DNA of 64,000 bases. Origin: Kibdelosporangium banguiense (GTDB lineage: Bacteria > Actinomycetota > Actinomycetes > Mycobacteriales > Pseudonocardiaceae). Below are positions 37,060-45,558 of the stretch, in pieces. The translations under genes and the position numbers were made by a program. The DNA lies in assembly GCF_017876405.1 (NCBI RefSeq), contig NZ_JAGINW010000001.1, positions 6,275,203 to 6,339,202 of the forward strand, read 5' to 3'. The notes under the pieces were generated by a model, which ran no database searches, had not been told where the DNA came from, and saw nothing but the letters and a program-made list of their open reading frames with translations. Each line of letters starts with the position of its first letter. Position 1 is the stretch's first letter.

Positions 37060-37338
37060 TCAGTGGTTTACGCCTCGGCGGCCGCCGTACGCGCCCGCCA
37101 CGATGCCGACCAGGACAACGGCGGCGCCCAGCTGGAACAGCAACTCGATCCAGTCGATGCCCGGTGTGTCCCGGACGCCGACCCAGCCGGCGACCAGGCT
37201 GCCGAGGAACGCGGCCACGATGCCGGTCACGATGGTCAGCCAGATGGGGATGTTCTGCTTGCCGGGCAGGATCATCCGTGCCAGCACGCCGATGACGAGC
37301 CCGATCACGATCGCGCCGATGATCGATTCGATGGTCAT
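37060..37338 (-). CDS. GlsB/YeaQ/YmgE-family small membrane protein
   Basis: A 92-residue protein with three hydrophobic segments (IIGAIVIGLVIGVLARMILP, WLTIVTGIVAAFLGSLVAGW, ELLFQLGAAVVLVGIVAGAYGG). The N-terminal GAIVIGLVIGVLARMILPG and Gly spacing are typical of the transglycosylase-associated/stress-response family. ATG has CAGGAG upstream. The molecular role is not established. It lies next to the degraded stretch at 37426-38403 and may be the last intact gene before it. Confidence 0.88.
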   Translation of the reverse strand: MTIESIIGAIVIGLVIGVLARMILPGKQNIPIWLTIVTGIVAAFLGSLVAGWVGVRDTPGIDWIELLFQLGAAVVLVGIVAGAYGGRRGVNH

Positions 37339-37425
37339 CGCACACTCTCCTGGGGTAGTGCCGTGAACCTTCTACGCTTACGGTCCCAAGGGTCCCCAAC
37401 ATCGGCACGACGGAAACACAAACTG

Positions 37426-37891
37426 TTATCCGTGCAGGTCGCGGTACCTGGCAGCGGCCCCCGGATGCAGCGGTACCCCGCCGGTGCCGATCAGGGTCCG
37501 GGCGTCGAGGAACTGGGTGCCCCGGGCTTGCTGGGGGACGAGCTCCGCGGCCCTCCGACCAGTACAGACCGCGTTCGGTCAGGCCGGCGACGGCTTGGCC
37601 GAGTGTGAGGTGTTCGACGCGGACCCGCACGACGGCGGCCGCGATGAGCCGGTCGCCGAACAAGGCTGCGCCGGTCGAGTCCCGGTGCCCGGGGTGCTCG
37701 TCCCGGCTGGACCGCCAGAACCGGCGTGTGGCCCGCGTTCGATCTTCCGGCGGCATCCCAGGGCCGTTGTCGGCCACTGTGATCGGACCATCGACCGCCC
37801 AGCTCGACTTGCGCGCCGCGACCCGCGTACTTGATCGTGTTGTCCAGCAACACATCCAGCGCCTGGCTGAGATCGGCACCGCCACGATCAT
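37426..37891 (-). pseudogene. Remnant of sensor histidine kinase and TAXI-type binding protein
   Basis: Three frames of the minus strand carry pieces of known proteins. An N-box of a histidine kinase reads DLSQALDVLLDNTIKYAGRG (about 37808-37885). A G-box reads ITVADNGPGMPPEDRTRATR in another frame, followed by a degenerate GDRLIAAAVVRVRVE. The end, in a third frame, reads RTLIGTGGVPLHPGAAARYR and stops at 37426, which matches the C-terminus of TAXI-family TRAP solute receptors. No single frame is intact. It abuts the recombinase remnant at about 37890. Confidence 0.7.
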
Positions 37892-38403
37892 TTGGTCCAT
37901 AGTGGACGGACTCGGTTGCGCGCCGAAATCGAAGGCAAGAAGATCACGGACCGCGTTCTCGGTGCCCGCAAGCACATGCGCCGAGTGGGGCGTTGGGGAG
38001 CGGGCCGCGTGCCATACGGATACCTGTTGTGCCCACACCCGGACGGCGAGGGGTACGCGCTCGAACCGGACTCTGATGCGGCACGGGTGGTCGCCGAAAT
38101 TGTGAGCCGGTTTCTCGGTGACAACCCCAAGATCGGGCGGCAGTCGCGGGCCGGTATCGCCGCATGGCTCAACGAGGCGGGTATCGCATCGCCCCTCGCA
38201 CGGTCGCTTGTCAAAGAGAGTGCGGCCAAGAGGGCGGCGGCCGGAAAGGACGCGCCGCGATGGGGCAGCCTGCTGTGACAGCCATTCTGTCCAACCCTGC
38301 TCTTCGCGGTATAGCTACGCACAACGGAAAGATCCTGCGACACCAGGACGGCCCTGACGTAGGGCGCCCCATCTACTACGGCCCTTTGCTTGACCACCAA
38401 TAG
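37892..38403 (+). pseudogene. Serine recombinase remnant (frameshifted)
   Basis: The first frame gives RLRAEIEGKKITDRVLGARK then MRRVGRWGAGRVPYGY and later VAEIVSRFLGDNPKIGRQSR, GIAAWLNEAGIASP, features of the Recombinase domain of large serine recombinases. The frame ends at 38278, but the expected continuation is in another frame from near 38270 (VTAILSNPALRGIATHNGKI). The N-terminal catalytic resolvase domain with its Ser and the zinc-ribbon end are absent. So it is a truncated and frameshifted integrase piece, presumably left by a mobile element. Confidence 0.78.
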
Positions 38404-38616
38404 CAAACAGGCCGACCCGCTCGCCATTCAACGCCCGGATCAACCGCCCAGAACCCCATTCGACACCAGCCACCTAGGGCAGGTGTCACCCTCCATGTAG
38501 CACGGGCTGAGCGTCGCGGGGCACGCGACTGGCAATCACGCCTACGGTTCGCCATGCGCGGACCCGACCACAATCACGCCAAGGGATGAGGGGGATCCGC
38601 GCCTATGGCCCTCTGT
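38404..38616. other. Gene-free gap
   Basis: No supported gene, hairpin or promoter was found. The gap follows the recombinase remnant and precedes the stop of the permease gene; it may be further degraded element DNA. Confidence 0.4.
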
Positions 38617-41088
38617 CTATGGTGCTGTGACTGTGTCGACTGGGCGGGGGCGGAGGGCGAACCAGGTGGGGATGAGGGTGGCTGCCATGGTCAGGATGCC
38701 GGCGGCGCCTGCCACCGCCAGGTAGATCCAAATTGGACCGTAGGGCAGGACGGAATCCATTGCGGCGAGGCTGAACGGGACGAGTGTGCCCGCGGAGATC
38801 AGCGTGCCCAGGCCGATTCCGGCGATGGCGATCGCGAGGCCTTCGACGCCTGCCATTCGCAGTACCTGGCCACGGCGGGCGCCGGAGAGGCGCAGGAGAC
38901 CGAACTCGCGGCGGCGGTCCGCGGTCTCCACCACCAGGGTGTTGATCACCGAGATCGCCGTGTAGAGGATGATCATGCCTGCGAGCAGGTAGTTGATCCA
39001 CGCCTGGGTTTGCTGTTCGGCGGCGTACGCCTCGGTCAGCACGGATCGGTCGGCGACCCGGACGCCGGGGATGGTGGCGAGCGCGGCTGGGTCGCTTGTG
39101 CGGACCATGATCTGCTTGGCGACGCCCGCGGTGGTGTGGGAGGCCAGGAGTGTCGCGGGCACCAGCGCGGTTTCGAAGCCCTGCTTGCTGTTGATCAAGG
39201 CAACAACGGTTGTCGGCACGATCTGGCCGTCGCCGAACCGCATGGAGACCTTGTCGCCCAAGGCGACGCCCATTGCATCGGCGTGCGCTGCGGGCAGGGC
39301 GATTGTGTTGCCGGTGAGGCCTGTCAGCGTGCCGGCCGCGATGGACACCGAGGTCAGTTCCGACGCGCCGGACGCGGTGACGCCCTGCAGCGCGAGGCCG
39401 TCATCACCCTGCTTGCGGTCGTACGGCGCTTCCACGAATCCCGTGCTGGTCACCCACTCTGAGGCGGCCGTGACACCGGGGACCTTGCGGACCGCGCTGA
39501 GGACATCGGGGGAGAAGCCGCCGGTGGTCGAGATCAGCACGGCGTCGGCCCGCAGGTTCTCGGTGTACGCGCGCTGCGCGGATTCCACTGAGGTGGTCTG
39601 CGTGTAGATCTGCGCGAACGCGAACCCGGACGCCAGCATCACGGGCGCGACCGCCGATGCCAGCTGGACGACCCGCACCCGCGTGTTGCTCATCGCGAGC
39701 GAGCCTGGCACAGAGGTCAGCGCCCGGATCGGCCAGCGGATCACGGCCATCATCACCTTGGTCGCACCCGGCGAAAGCAGGCTGAACGCGATCGCCCACA
39801 ACAAGACCGCAGGACCAGCAGTGGACGCGGCGATCGGGCCTTCCATCACGGTGACCGTCACGATTGCCAACGCCGTGCCGCCGCCACACGCCAGCACGGC
39901 GAAAACCAGCCGGAACCAGGTCAGCCACTTGCGCTGTACGGCGGCCTCAGCCAGGGCCTCGGTCGGACGGGTGGAAGCCGCGCGCCGAGCCGCCGCGATC
40001 GCGGCGACCTGGGCGGCGAGCAGTGCCGCTCCCGCGCCGACGACCGACGGGATCCAGCCCTGGTGGAACTGGATCTCCGGGCCGGCCACACCGTTCTCGG
40101 CCAGCTGCGTGAACAACGCCTTGCCCAGCCAGGAACCCGGCACCCAGGCCGCACCCGTGGCCAGCACGGACACGATCAACGCCTCGCCGAAGACCATCCG
40201 CTTGATCTGTCCCGGCGTCGTGCCGACCGCCCGCAGCAGCGCGATCTCCCGCCTGCGTTGCCGGATCGACAACCCGAGGGTGCTGGCGACCACCATCATG
40301 GACACCATCACCGCAAACCCGCCGAACACACCGGCCAGCGTGATCAGCATCTCGCTGGTCCTGGCGACCTCCGGGAACTCCGCGGCGCCGCGTTCGTCGC
40401 CGGTCAGCACGTCGAACCTGGCACCCAGCGCGCTGGTCAGCTGCTCTTGCAGCGTTTCGATGTTGGTACCAGGCGCGGCGACCACGCCGATCGCGGTCAG
40501 CTCACCCAGCCGCTGCGCGTCCTGGGCGGAGAAGTACATCACCGGCTGGGCGAACGTCCCGAGCCCGGACACGGTGTACTTGCCGACCTTTCCGCGCACA
40601 GAGATGTCGACCTGGTCGCCGATCTGCTTGCCTGAGCTCGTGGCCAGTACGACCTGACCCGGCTGCGGCGCCTTGCCAGTGATCGTGTGCGCGCCCAGGA
40701 CCGCCGACTCGAAGCCGTGGCCGGATGACGTCGGCGCGCCCAACAGAGTCGCCTCGAACGAGATGTCCGGCACGACCTTCGCCACGCCGGGCACGGCCTG
40801 GATCTTGGCTGTCGTGCCCGCGTCCATCGGGACCTGCTCAGGCAGGACGGACCGCTCGGAGTCCTCGTCCTCGTCCGCCGGGTTCTCCTTGGCTTGGTCG
40901 AAGGACCGCTCGGCGACGACCACGGCGTCCGCGCCGGCCAGGCGCTGCGGCGGGATCGCCGTCCGGATGCCGGTCTCCATCAACCCGCCACACGCCATCA
41001 CGATCGCCGCGCCGAAGAACAACGCGATGAAAGTGGCGACGAAACCACCCTTGCGATAGCGCAGCGTTCGTAACGTCAGGCGTACCAT
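38617..41088 (-). CDS. FtsX-type ABC transporter permease without adjacent ATPase
   Basis: An 823-residue protein with two FtsX-type domains. The N-terminal segment (GGFVATFIALFFGAAIVMACGG) is followed by a large extracytoplasmic domain to about residue 240, three membrane segments (LITLAGVFGGFAVMVSMMVVA), a middle block (AGPAVLLWAIAFSLLSPG), a second extracytoplasmic domain and the last three membrane segments. It is the MacB/LolC-like permease layout of actinobacterial ABC exporters. The ATP-binding partner normally lies immediately upstream but is absent; the upstream neighbour is fabG on the other strand. The function is thus uncertain. Confidence 0.88.
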   Translation of the reverse strand: MVRLTLRTLRYRKGGFVATFIALFFGAAIVMACGGLMETGIRTAIPPQRLAGADAVVVAERSFDQAKENPADEDEDSERSVLPEQVPMDAGTTAKIQAVPGVAKVVPDISFEATLLGAPTSSGHGFESAVLGAHTITGKAPQPGQVVLATSSGKQIGDQVDISVRGKVGKYTVSGLGTFAQPVMYFSAQDAQRLGELTAIGVVAAPGTNIETLQEQLTSALGARFDVLTGDERGAAEFPEVARTSEMLITLAGVFGGFAVMVSMMVVASTLGLSIRQRRREIALLRAVGTTPGQIKRMVFGEALIVSVLATGAAWVPGSWLGKALFTQLAENGVAGPEIQFHQGWIPSVVGAGAALLAAQVAAIAAARRAASTRPTEALAEAAVQRKWLTWFRLVFAVLACGGGTALAIVTVTVMEGPIAASTAGPAVLLWAIAFSLLSPGATKVMMAVIRWPIRALTSVPGSLAMSNTRVRVVQLASAVAPVMLASGFAFAQIYTQTTSVESAQRAYTENLRADAVLISTTGGFSPDVLSAVRKVPGVTAASEWVTSTGFVEAPYDRKQGDDGLALQGVTASGASELTSVSIAAGTLTGLTGNTIALPAAHADAMGVALGDKVSMRFGDGQIVPTTVVALINSKQGFETALVPATLLASHTTAGVAKQIMVRTSDPAALATIPGVRVADRSVLTEAYAAEQQTQAWINYLLAGMIILYTAISVINTLVVETADRRREFGLLRLSGARRGQVLRMAGVEGLAIAIAGIGLGTLISAGTLVPFSLAAMDSVLPYGPIWIYLAVAGAAGILTMAATLIPTWFALRPRPVDTVTAP

Positions 41089-41165
41089 GGCGAGACCGTC
41101 CCCAATTCTTCAGCCAATTGTTTGTGGCTCGACGCTATTGCTGCGGACGGTGCTCGGCCCATGGT

Positions 41166-41184
41166 GCTGAACGCCGGGTTCAGC
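41166..41184. promoter_or_regulatory. 19-bp inverted repeat between permease and fabG
   Basis: GCTGAAC-GCCGG-GTTCAGC has perfect 7-bp arms. It lies 105 bp upstream of the fabG start and 78 bp from the divergent permease start. It is a candidate operator for the fabG-inhA promoter or for the permease. Confidence 0.4.
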
Positions 41185-41288
41185 GGGGGGTTAGCCCTAC
41201 CACAACACGCGGCCCGGATGCGTCGGACCAGGTGCGGGGCCGCTAGCCTGTGGCGCGAGCACGATGTGGCGGGGCTGAGGAGTTGATC

Positions 41289-41993
41289 GTGGCACGGTCG
41301 GTATTGGTCACTGGTGGTAACCGGGGCATCGGTCTGGCGATTGCGCGCGCATTCGCCGACCAGGGCGACAAAGTGGCGGTGACGCACCGCGGATCCGATA
41401 CCCCCGACGGCCTTCTCGGGGTCAAGTGCGACGTGACCGACGCGCAGCAGGTGGACGCGGCGTTCACCGAGATCGAGGAGACGCACGGCCCGGTGGAGAT
41501 CCTGGTGTCCAACGCCGGGATCACCGACGACACCCTGCTGCTGCGGATGAGCGAGGAGCAGTTCACCCGCGTGCTCGACGCGAACCTCACCGGCGCCTTC
41601 CGGGTCGCCAAGCGGGCATCGCGCGGCATGCTGAAGAAGCGCTGGGGCCGTCTGGTGTTCATCTCTTCGGTCGTTGGCCTCTCCGGCGGCGCGGGCCAGG
41701 CGAACTACGCGGCCAGCAAAGCCGGTCTGATCGGGTTCGCCCGTTCGCTCGCGCGTGAGCTGGGCGGCCGCAACATCACCTCGAACGTGATCACGCCGGG
41801 CTTCGTGGCCACCGAGATGACCGCGGTCCTGCCCGAGGAGCGCAAGCAACAGATCCTGGCGCAGGTCCCCGTCGGCCGTTACGCCGACACCGCGGAGATC
41901 GCCGCCGCCGCCACGTTCCTGGGCTCCGACGCCGCCGCCTACATCACCGGCGCCGTGCTGCCGGTCGATGGCGGCCTCGGCATGGGCCACTGA
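41289..41993 (+). CDS. fabG: 3-oxoacyl-ACP reductase FabG (MabA-like)
   Basis: A 234-residue SDR reductase of type II fatty acid synthesis. NADPH-binding segment VLVTGGNRGIGLAIARAFADQG; catalytic Ser in VFISSVVGL, Tyr140 and Lys144 in YAASK. GTG 41289 has GAGGAG upstream. Followed by inhA after 30 bp, the order found in mycobacteria (Rv1483-Rv1484), where the product acts in mycolic acid elongation. Members of Pseudonocardiaceae without mycolic acids use the same enzymes for other fatty acids, so mycolates cannot be inferred. Confidence 0.94.
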   Translation: MARSVLVTGGNRGIGLAIARAFADQGDKVAVTHRGSDTPDGLLGVKCDVTDAQQVDAAFTEIEETHGPVEILVSNAGITDDTLLLRMSEEQFTRVLDANLTGAFRVAKRASRGMLKKRWGRLVFISSVVGLSGGAGQANYAASKAGLIGFARSLARELGGRNITSNVITPGFVATEMTAVLPEERKQQILAQVPVGRYADTAEIAAAATFLGSDAAAYITGAVLPVDGGLGMGH

Positions 41994-42023
41994 AGTCCGA
42001 TTCCTAGGGTAAAGGGAGAGATT

Positions 42024-42791
42024 GTGACCGGACTGCTCGAAGGCAAGCGCCTGCTGATCACAGGCGTGATCACGGACGCCTCGATCGCGTTCCACGTGGC
42101 GCGTATCGCGCAGGAGCAGGGTGCCGAGGTGGTGCTCACCGGGTACGGCAGGCTCAGTCTGGTCCAGCGGATCGCGCAGCGGCTGCCCAAGCCCGCGCCG
42201 GTGATCGAGCTGGACGTGACCAACCAGGAACACCTCGGCACCTTGGCGGGCAAGGTGACCGAGCACGTCGACGGGCTCGACGGGATCGTGCACTCCATCG
42301 CCTTCGGCCCGGCCTCCACCCTGGGCAACCCGTTCCTGGAAGCGCCATGGGAGGACGTGTCCACCGCCGTCCACGTGTCGGCGTACTCGTTCATGTCGCT
42401 GACCAAGGCCGTGTTGCCGCTGCTGAGCCAGGGCTCGTCGGTCGTCGGCATGGACTTCGACGCGCGTCAGGCATGGCCGGCGTACAACTGGATGGGCGTG
42501 GCCAAGGCCAGCCTCGAGTCGGTGACCCGCTACCTGGCCAGGGAACTGGGGCCGCAGCACGTCCGGGTCAATCTCGTCGCCGCGGGCCCGGTCCGCACGA
42601 TGGCCGCCAAGTCGATCCCGGGCTTCCAGATGCTCGAGGACCAGTGGGCCGTGCGCGCGCCGTTGGGCTGGAAGGTCGAGGACCCCGAGCCGGTCGGCAA
42701 GTCCGTGTGCGCGCTGCTGTCGGACTGGCTGCCCGCGACCACTGGCTCCATGGTGATGGTCGACGGGGGGTTCCACGCCGTCGGCATGTGA
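42024..42791 (+). CDS. inhA: Enoyl-ACP reductase InhA
   Basis: A 255-residue NADH-dependent enoyl reductase. The N-terminus MTGLLEGKRLLITGVITDAS matches InhA with its extended nucleotide-binding start. Catalytic Tyr154 and Lys161 lie in YNWMGVAK, equivalent to Tyr158 and Lys165 of M. tuberculosis. The substrate loop region (AAKSIPGFQMLEDQWAVRAP) is shorter than in M. tuberculosis. The GTG follows AGGGAGAG. It is the last gene of the fabG-inhA pair; a hairpin follows at 42805. Confidence 0.93.
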   Translation: MTGLLEGKRLLITGVITDASIAFHVARIAQEQGAEVVLTGYGRLSLVQRIAQRLPKPAPVIELDVTNQEHLGTLAGKVTEHVDGLDGIVHSIAFGPASTLGNPFLEAPWEDVSTAVHVSAYSFMSLTKAVLPLLSQGSSVVGMDFDARQAWPAYNWMGVAKASLESVTRYLARELGPQHVRVNLVAAGPVRTMAAKSIPGFQMLEDQWAVRAPLGWKVEDPEPVGKSVCALLSDWLPATTGSMVMVDGGFHAVGM

Positions 42792-42804
42792 CTGCCGGAT
42801 GGGG

Positions 42805-42826
42805 CGCCCCGCTTCGCGGCGGGGCG
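42805..42826 (+). terminator. Terminator after inhA
   Basis: CGCCCCGC (42805-42812) and GCGGGGCG (42819-42826) form a perfect 8-bp stem with loop TTCGCG. It lies 14 bp after the inhA stop and just before the convergent gene at 42837. Confidence 0.65.
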
Positions 42827-42836
42827 TGCCCGGCCG

Positions 42837-43724
42837 TCAGGTCGAGTGCCGCGCTTCCCCGGGAGAATGTCCGGCGTCCGGGGGAGTCTGTTCGTAGCGG
42901 CCGTTCATCCAGAATTGCGGCCTGCCGTGGCGGCGCTGGGCGTCGCGGGCGATCGGGATCATCGTCGCCTCCATGGCCGGATTGACATGGATATGCCGCA
43001 CCCAGCCGTGGTCGAGCAGCCTGATACCGGTGGGCGTGCCTTTGAACGTCGTGTGGGCAAAGCCCCCGGAGCCGGTGTATGCGAAGGTCTTGATCTCGTT
43101 CGCCTGCAACAGAGCGGTTGCCTCTTCGACGGTGATCCAACGACCACCGGGGGTCAGCGGATCGTGGGGGTCGCTTTCGTTGCGATACGAGACAGTGTGG
43201 CCGTGTTGCCGTCTGACGTCGTCGGCCGCGGCGACATAGGCCGGGTATCCAGCGCCGTCCGCGTTGGACGGGCGCCGTATGTACTCTCCGTTCTGCCAGT
43301 AGTCGACGTATGTGAACCGGACGACTCCGTCCTTCTGCTTACAGAAGCCCTTGATGGTCTGGGATCTGATCAGTTCGAGCATCTCGTCCTGGCTGATCAC
43401 CCGATCGAGTTTCCGGTTGCGCCGCCGTTCCCTCAACCGCGCGACATGCGACAGCGCGTTGAGCGTCAGCAGGCCACCGCCCAGGCCCCCGGCCAGGAAC
43501 CGAAGGATCGGCGAGCCGGTCGCCGAGGCCAGTAGCAGCCCGGAGATCCCGCCGACATAGGTCGACACGTACGCGGCGACAGACAGGGGCGCCAGCGCGA
43601 TCTGCATGTACTCAGTCCCGGACGTCCCCTTGCGCGCAAGCAGAACCAGCCAACTGTGCACCCCGGCCGAAACTCCGACAATGGCAACGGAAACCCCCAA
43701 CGGTACCCACAGAACCACAGTCAT
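42837..43724 (-). CDS. Hypothetical protein with N-terminal membrane region
   Basis: A 295-residue protein from ATG 43724. The N-terminal 95 residues hold three hydrophobic segments (VPLGVSVAIVGVSAGVHSWL, APLSVAAYVSTYVGGISGLLLA, FLAGGLGGGLLTLNALSHVA), then a basic stretch (RLRERRRNRKLD) and a soluble part of about 190 residues (VRFTYVDYWQNGEYIRRP, IKTFAYTGSGGFAHTTFKG, IRLLDHGWVRHIHVNPAM). I do not recognise the family. It interrupts the inhA-hemH arrangement seen in mycobacteria and lies convergent to inhA. Confidence 0.7.
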   Translation of the reverse strand: MTVVLWVPLGVSVAIVGVSAGVHSWLVLLARKGTSGTEYMQIALAPLSVAAYVSTYVGGISGLLLASATGSPILRFLAGGLGGGLLTLNALSHVARLRERRRNRKLDRVISQDEMLELIRSQTIKGFCKQKDGVVRFTYVDYWQNGEYIRRPSNADGAGYPAYVAAADDVRRQHGHTVSYRNESDPHDPLTPGGRWITVEEATALLQANEIKTFAYTGSGGFAHTTFKGTPTGIRLLDHGWVRHIHVNPAMEATMIPIARDAQRRHGRPQFWMNGRYEQTPPDAGHSPGEARHST

Positions 43725-43946
43725 CGCGTCACTTCCGAACGTCGTCCCGACAGCTCGCCCACTCGCAGCATGCGACCATGCTGGATGCTCTGTCAAGACG
43801 GAATGTCCGGACACTCTGTCCGGACATTCCTCTCGTCGCTGTCGCTGGGCCGGATTCTTCGGCCGTTGCCGTGGCGGACTGGCTTGCCGGCCTGTGGTGA
43901 TGCAGGATTCCACGCGTTCACCCCGGTCTGCTGCCCAGGAGGTTCG

Positions 43947-45539
43947 ATGCTGGGTCTTGAACTGATCGTGATCCTGGGTGTCACTGTTCTCACGTGCAGT
44001 GTGGCCGCGCGGCGGTTGAAGGTCGCCGCGCCGGTCATGTTGCTCGTGGTGGGGACATTGATCGGGTTCATCCCGTTGCTGCGGGAAGTCTCGCTGCCGT
44101 CCGAAGTGATGCTGCTGGTCTTCCTGCCCGCGCTGCTCTACTGGGAAAGTCTGACGACTTCGCTGCGGGAGATCCGCCGCTTCATGCGGGTGATCATCCT
44201 GTCGAGCACTGTTCTTGTGGTCGCCACCGCGGCTGGAGTTGCCGCGGTGGCGCACGCGCTCGGTATGGCATGGGGACCGGCGTGGATTCTCGGCGCGGCC
44301 TTGGCGCCGACTGACGCCACTGTGGTCGGAGTGCTGGCGCGTGGGCTGCCTCGCCGCACGATGACGACCCTGCGAGCCGAGAGCCTGATCAACGACGGCA
44401 CCGCGCTGGTGATCTTCGGGATCGCGGTGTCGGTCACCGCCGGGTCCGAGACTTTCAGTCTTGGCAACGTGTCCTGGCTGTTCGTGCTCGCGTACGGCGG
44501 GGGAGCGATCGCCGGGATCATCGCCGCCTGGCTCGCGGTGCAGGTCCGTAAACGGCTCGACAATCCGTTGTACGAGAGCACAGTCAGCATCCTCACCCCG
44601 TTCGTGGCGTTCCTCCTGGCGGAGGTCGTGCACGCGTCCGGGGTGCTCGCGGTTGTCGTCTGTGGACTGATCCTCAGCCAGATCGGGCCGCGGCTCGTGC
44701 ACGCCGACACCCGGCGGATGAGCGAGGCGTTCTGGGGCCTGTCGACGTTCCTGCTCAACGGTGCGCTGTTCGTGCTGGTCGGTCTGCAGGCCAACACCGC
44801 GGTGCGGGGGCTCAGCTCGACTGGTGTCCTGAGTGGACTCGGACTGGTCGGGCTGATCTCGGTGGCGGTGATCGGGGTCCGGTTCCTGTGGCTGTTCACC
44901 ACCCCGTACATCATCCGGGCCATCGACCGGCGGCCACGGCAACGGGAGCTGCGGGCCGGCCCGCGGGCCCGGATCGTCAGCGGGGTGTCCGGGTTCCGTG
45001 GCGCGGTGTCGATGGCGGCGGCTCTCGCGGTGCCTGAGCTCGCCGGGGACGGCACACCGTTCCCCGGGCGTGATCTGATCATCTTCGTCACGGCCGGGGT
45101 GATCGCGGTGACCTTGGTGGTGCAGAGCCTGGCGTTGCCACCGGTGCTGCGGTGGGCCCAGCTGCCACCCGACACCCAGCTCGACGAGGAACGCGCGATG
45201 GCGGTCCGGACCGCTTCCGAAGCGGCGTTCGAGGCGATGCCGAAGATCGCGGCCGAGCTCGGGACCGATCCGCTGATCATCGAACGGACCCGGCGCGAGT
45301 ACGAGAAGCACATGCAGCTCCTGCGGGAAAGCGATGGCGACGAGGACGTCGACGAGCACCCGTATCGGCGCCTCGAGGCGGATTACCAGGCGTTGCGGCT
45401 GGCGATGCTCTCGCACAAGCGGTCGACGATCGTGCGGTTGCGCGACGAGCAGCTGATCGACGACACCGTGCTACGCCATATCCAGGCGAAACTGGACATC
45501 GAGGAAGTCCGGCTGTCCCGGCGTGAAGTGGTCGAATGA
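43947..45539 (+). CDS. Na+/H+ antiporter (CPA1-type)
   Basis: A 530-residue membrane protein from ATG 43947 with AGGAGG upstream. It has about 12 hydrophobic segments with the CPA1 signature: FLPALLYWESL, GAALAPTDATVVGVLARGLP, ESLINDGTALVIFGIAV (the last carrying the Asn-Asp pair expected for ion binding). A soluble C-terminal tail of about 120 residues follows (EAMPKIAAELGTDPLIIERTRREYEKHMQLL). It is expected to exchange Na+ or K+ for H+. The gene lies directly upstream of hemH (19 bp), so they may be co-transcribed. Confidence 0.92.
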   Translation: MLGLELIVILGVTVLTCSVAARRLKVAAPVMLLVVGTLIGFIPLLREVSLPSEVMLLVFLPALLYWESLTTSLREIRRFMRVIILSSTVLVVATAAGVAAVAHALGMAWGPAWILGAALAPTDATVVGVLARGLPRRTMTTLRAESLINDGTALVIFGIAVSVTAGSETFSLGNVSWLFVLAYGGGAIAGIIAAWLAVQVRKRLDNPLYESTVSILTPFVAFLLAEVVHASGVLAVVVCGLILSQIGPRLVHADTRRMSEAFWGLSTFLLNGALFVLVGLQANTAVRGLSSTGVLSGLGLVGLISVAVIGVRFLWLFTTPYIIRAIDRRPRQRELRAGPRARIVSGVSGFRGAVSMAAALAVPELAGDGTPFPGRDLIIFVTAGVIAVTLVVQSLALPPVLRWAQLPPDTQLDEERAMAVRTASEAAFEAMPKIAAELGTDPLIIERTRREYEKHMQLLRESDGDEDVDEHPYRRLEADYQALRLAMLSHKRSTIVRLRDEQLIDDTVLRHIQAKLDIEEVRLSRREVVE

Positions 45540-45558
45540 CGTTCGGCAGGATGGAGCA

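Noticed and set aside
43724..45416. A long minus-strand frame antisense to the Na+/H+ antiporter, continuing into the hypothetical gene
   Set aside because: Only the part from ATG 43724 is protein-like; the rest is the antisense of the antiporter, rich in Arg and Pro.
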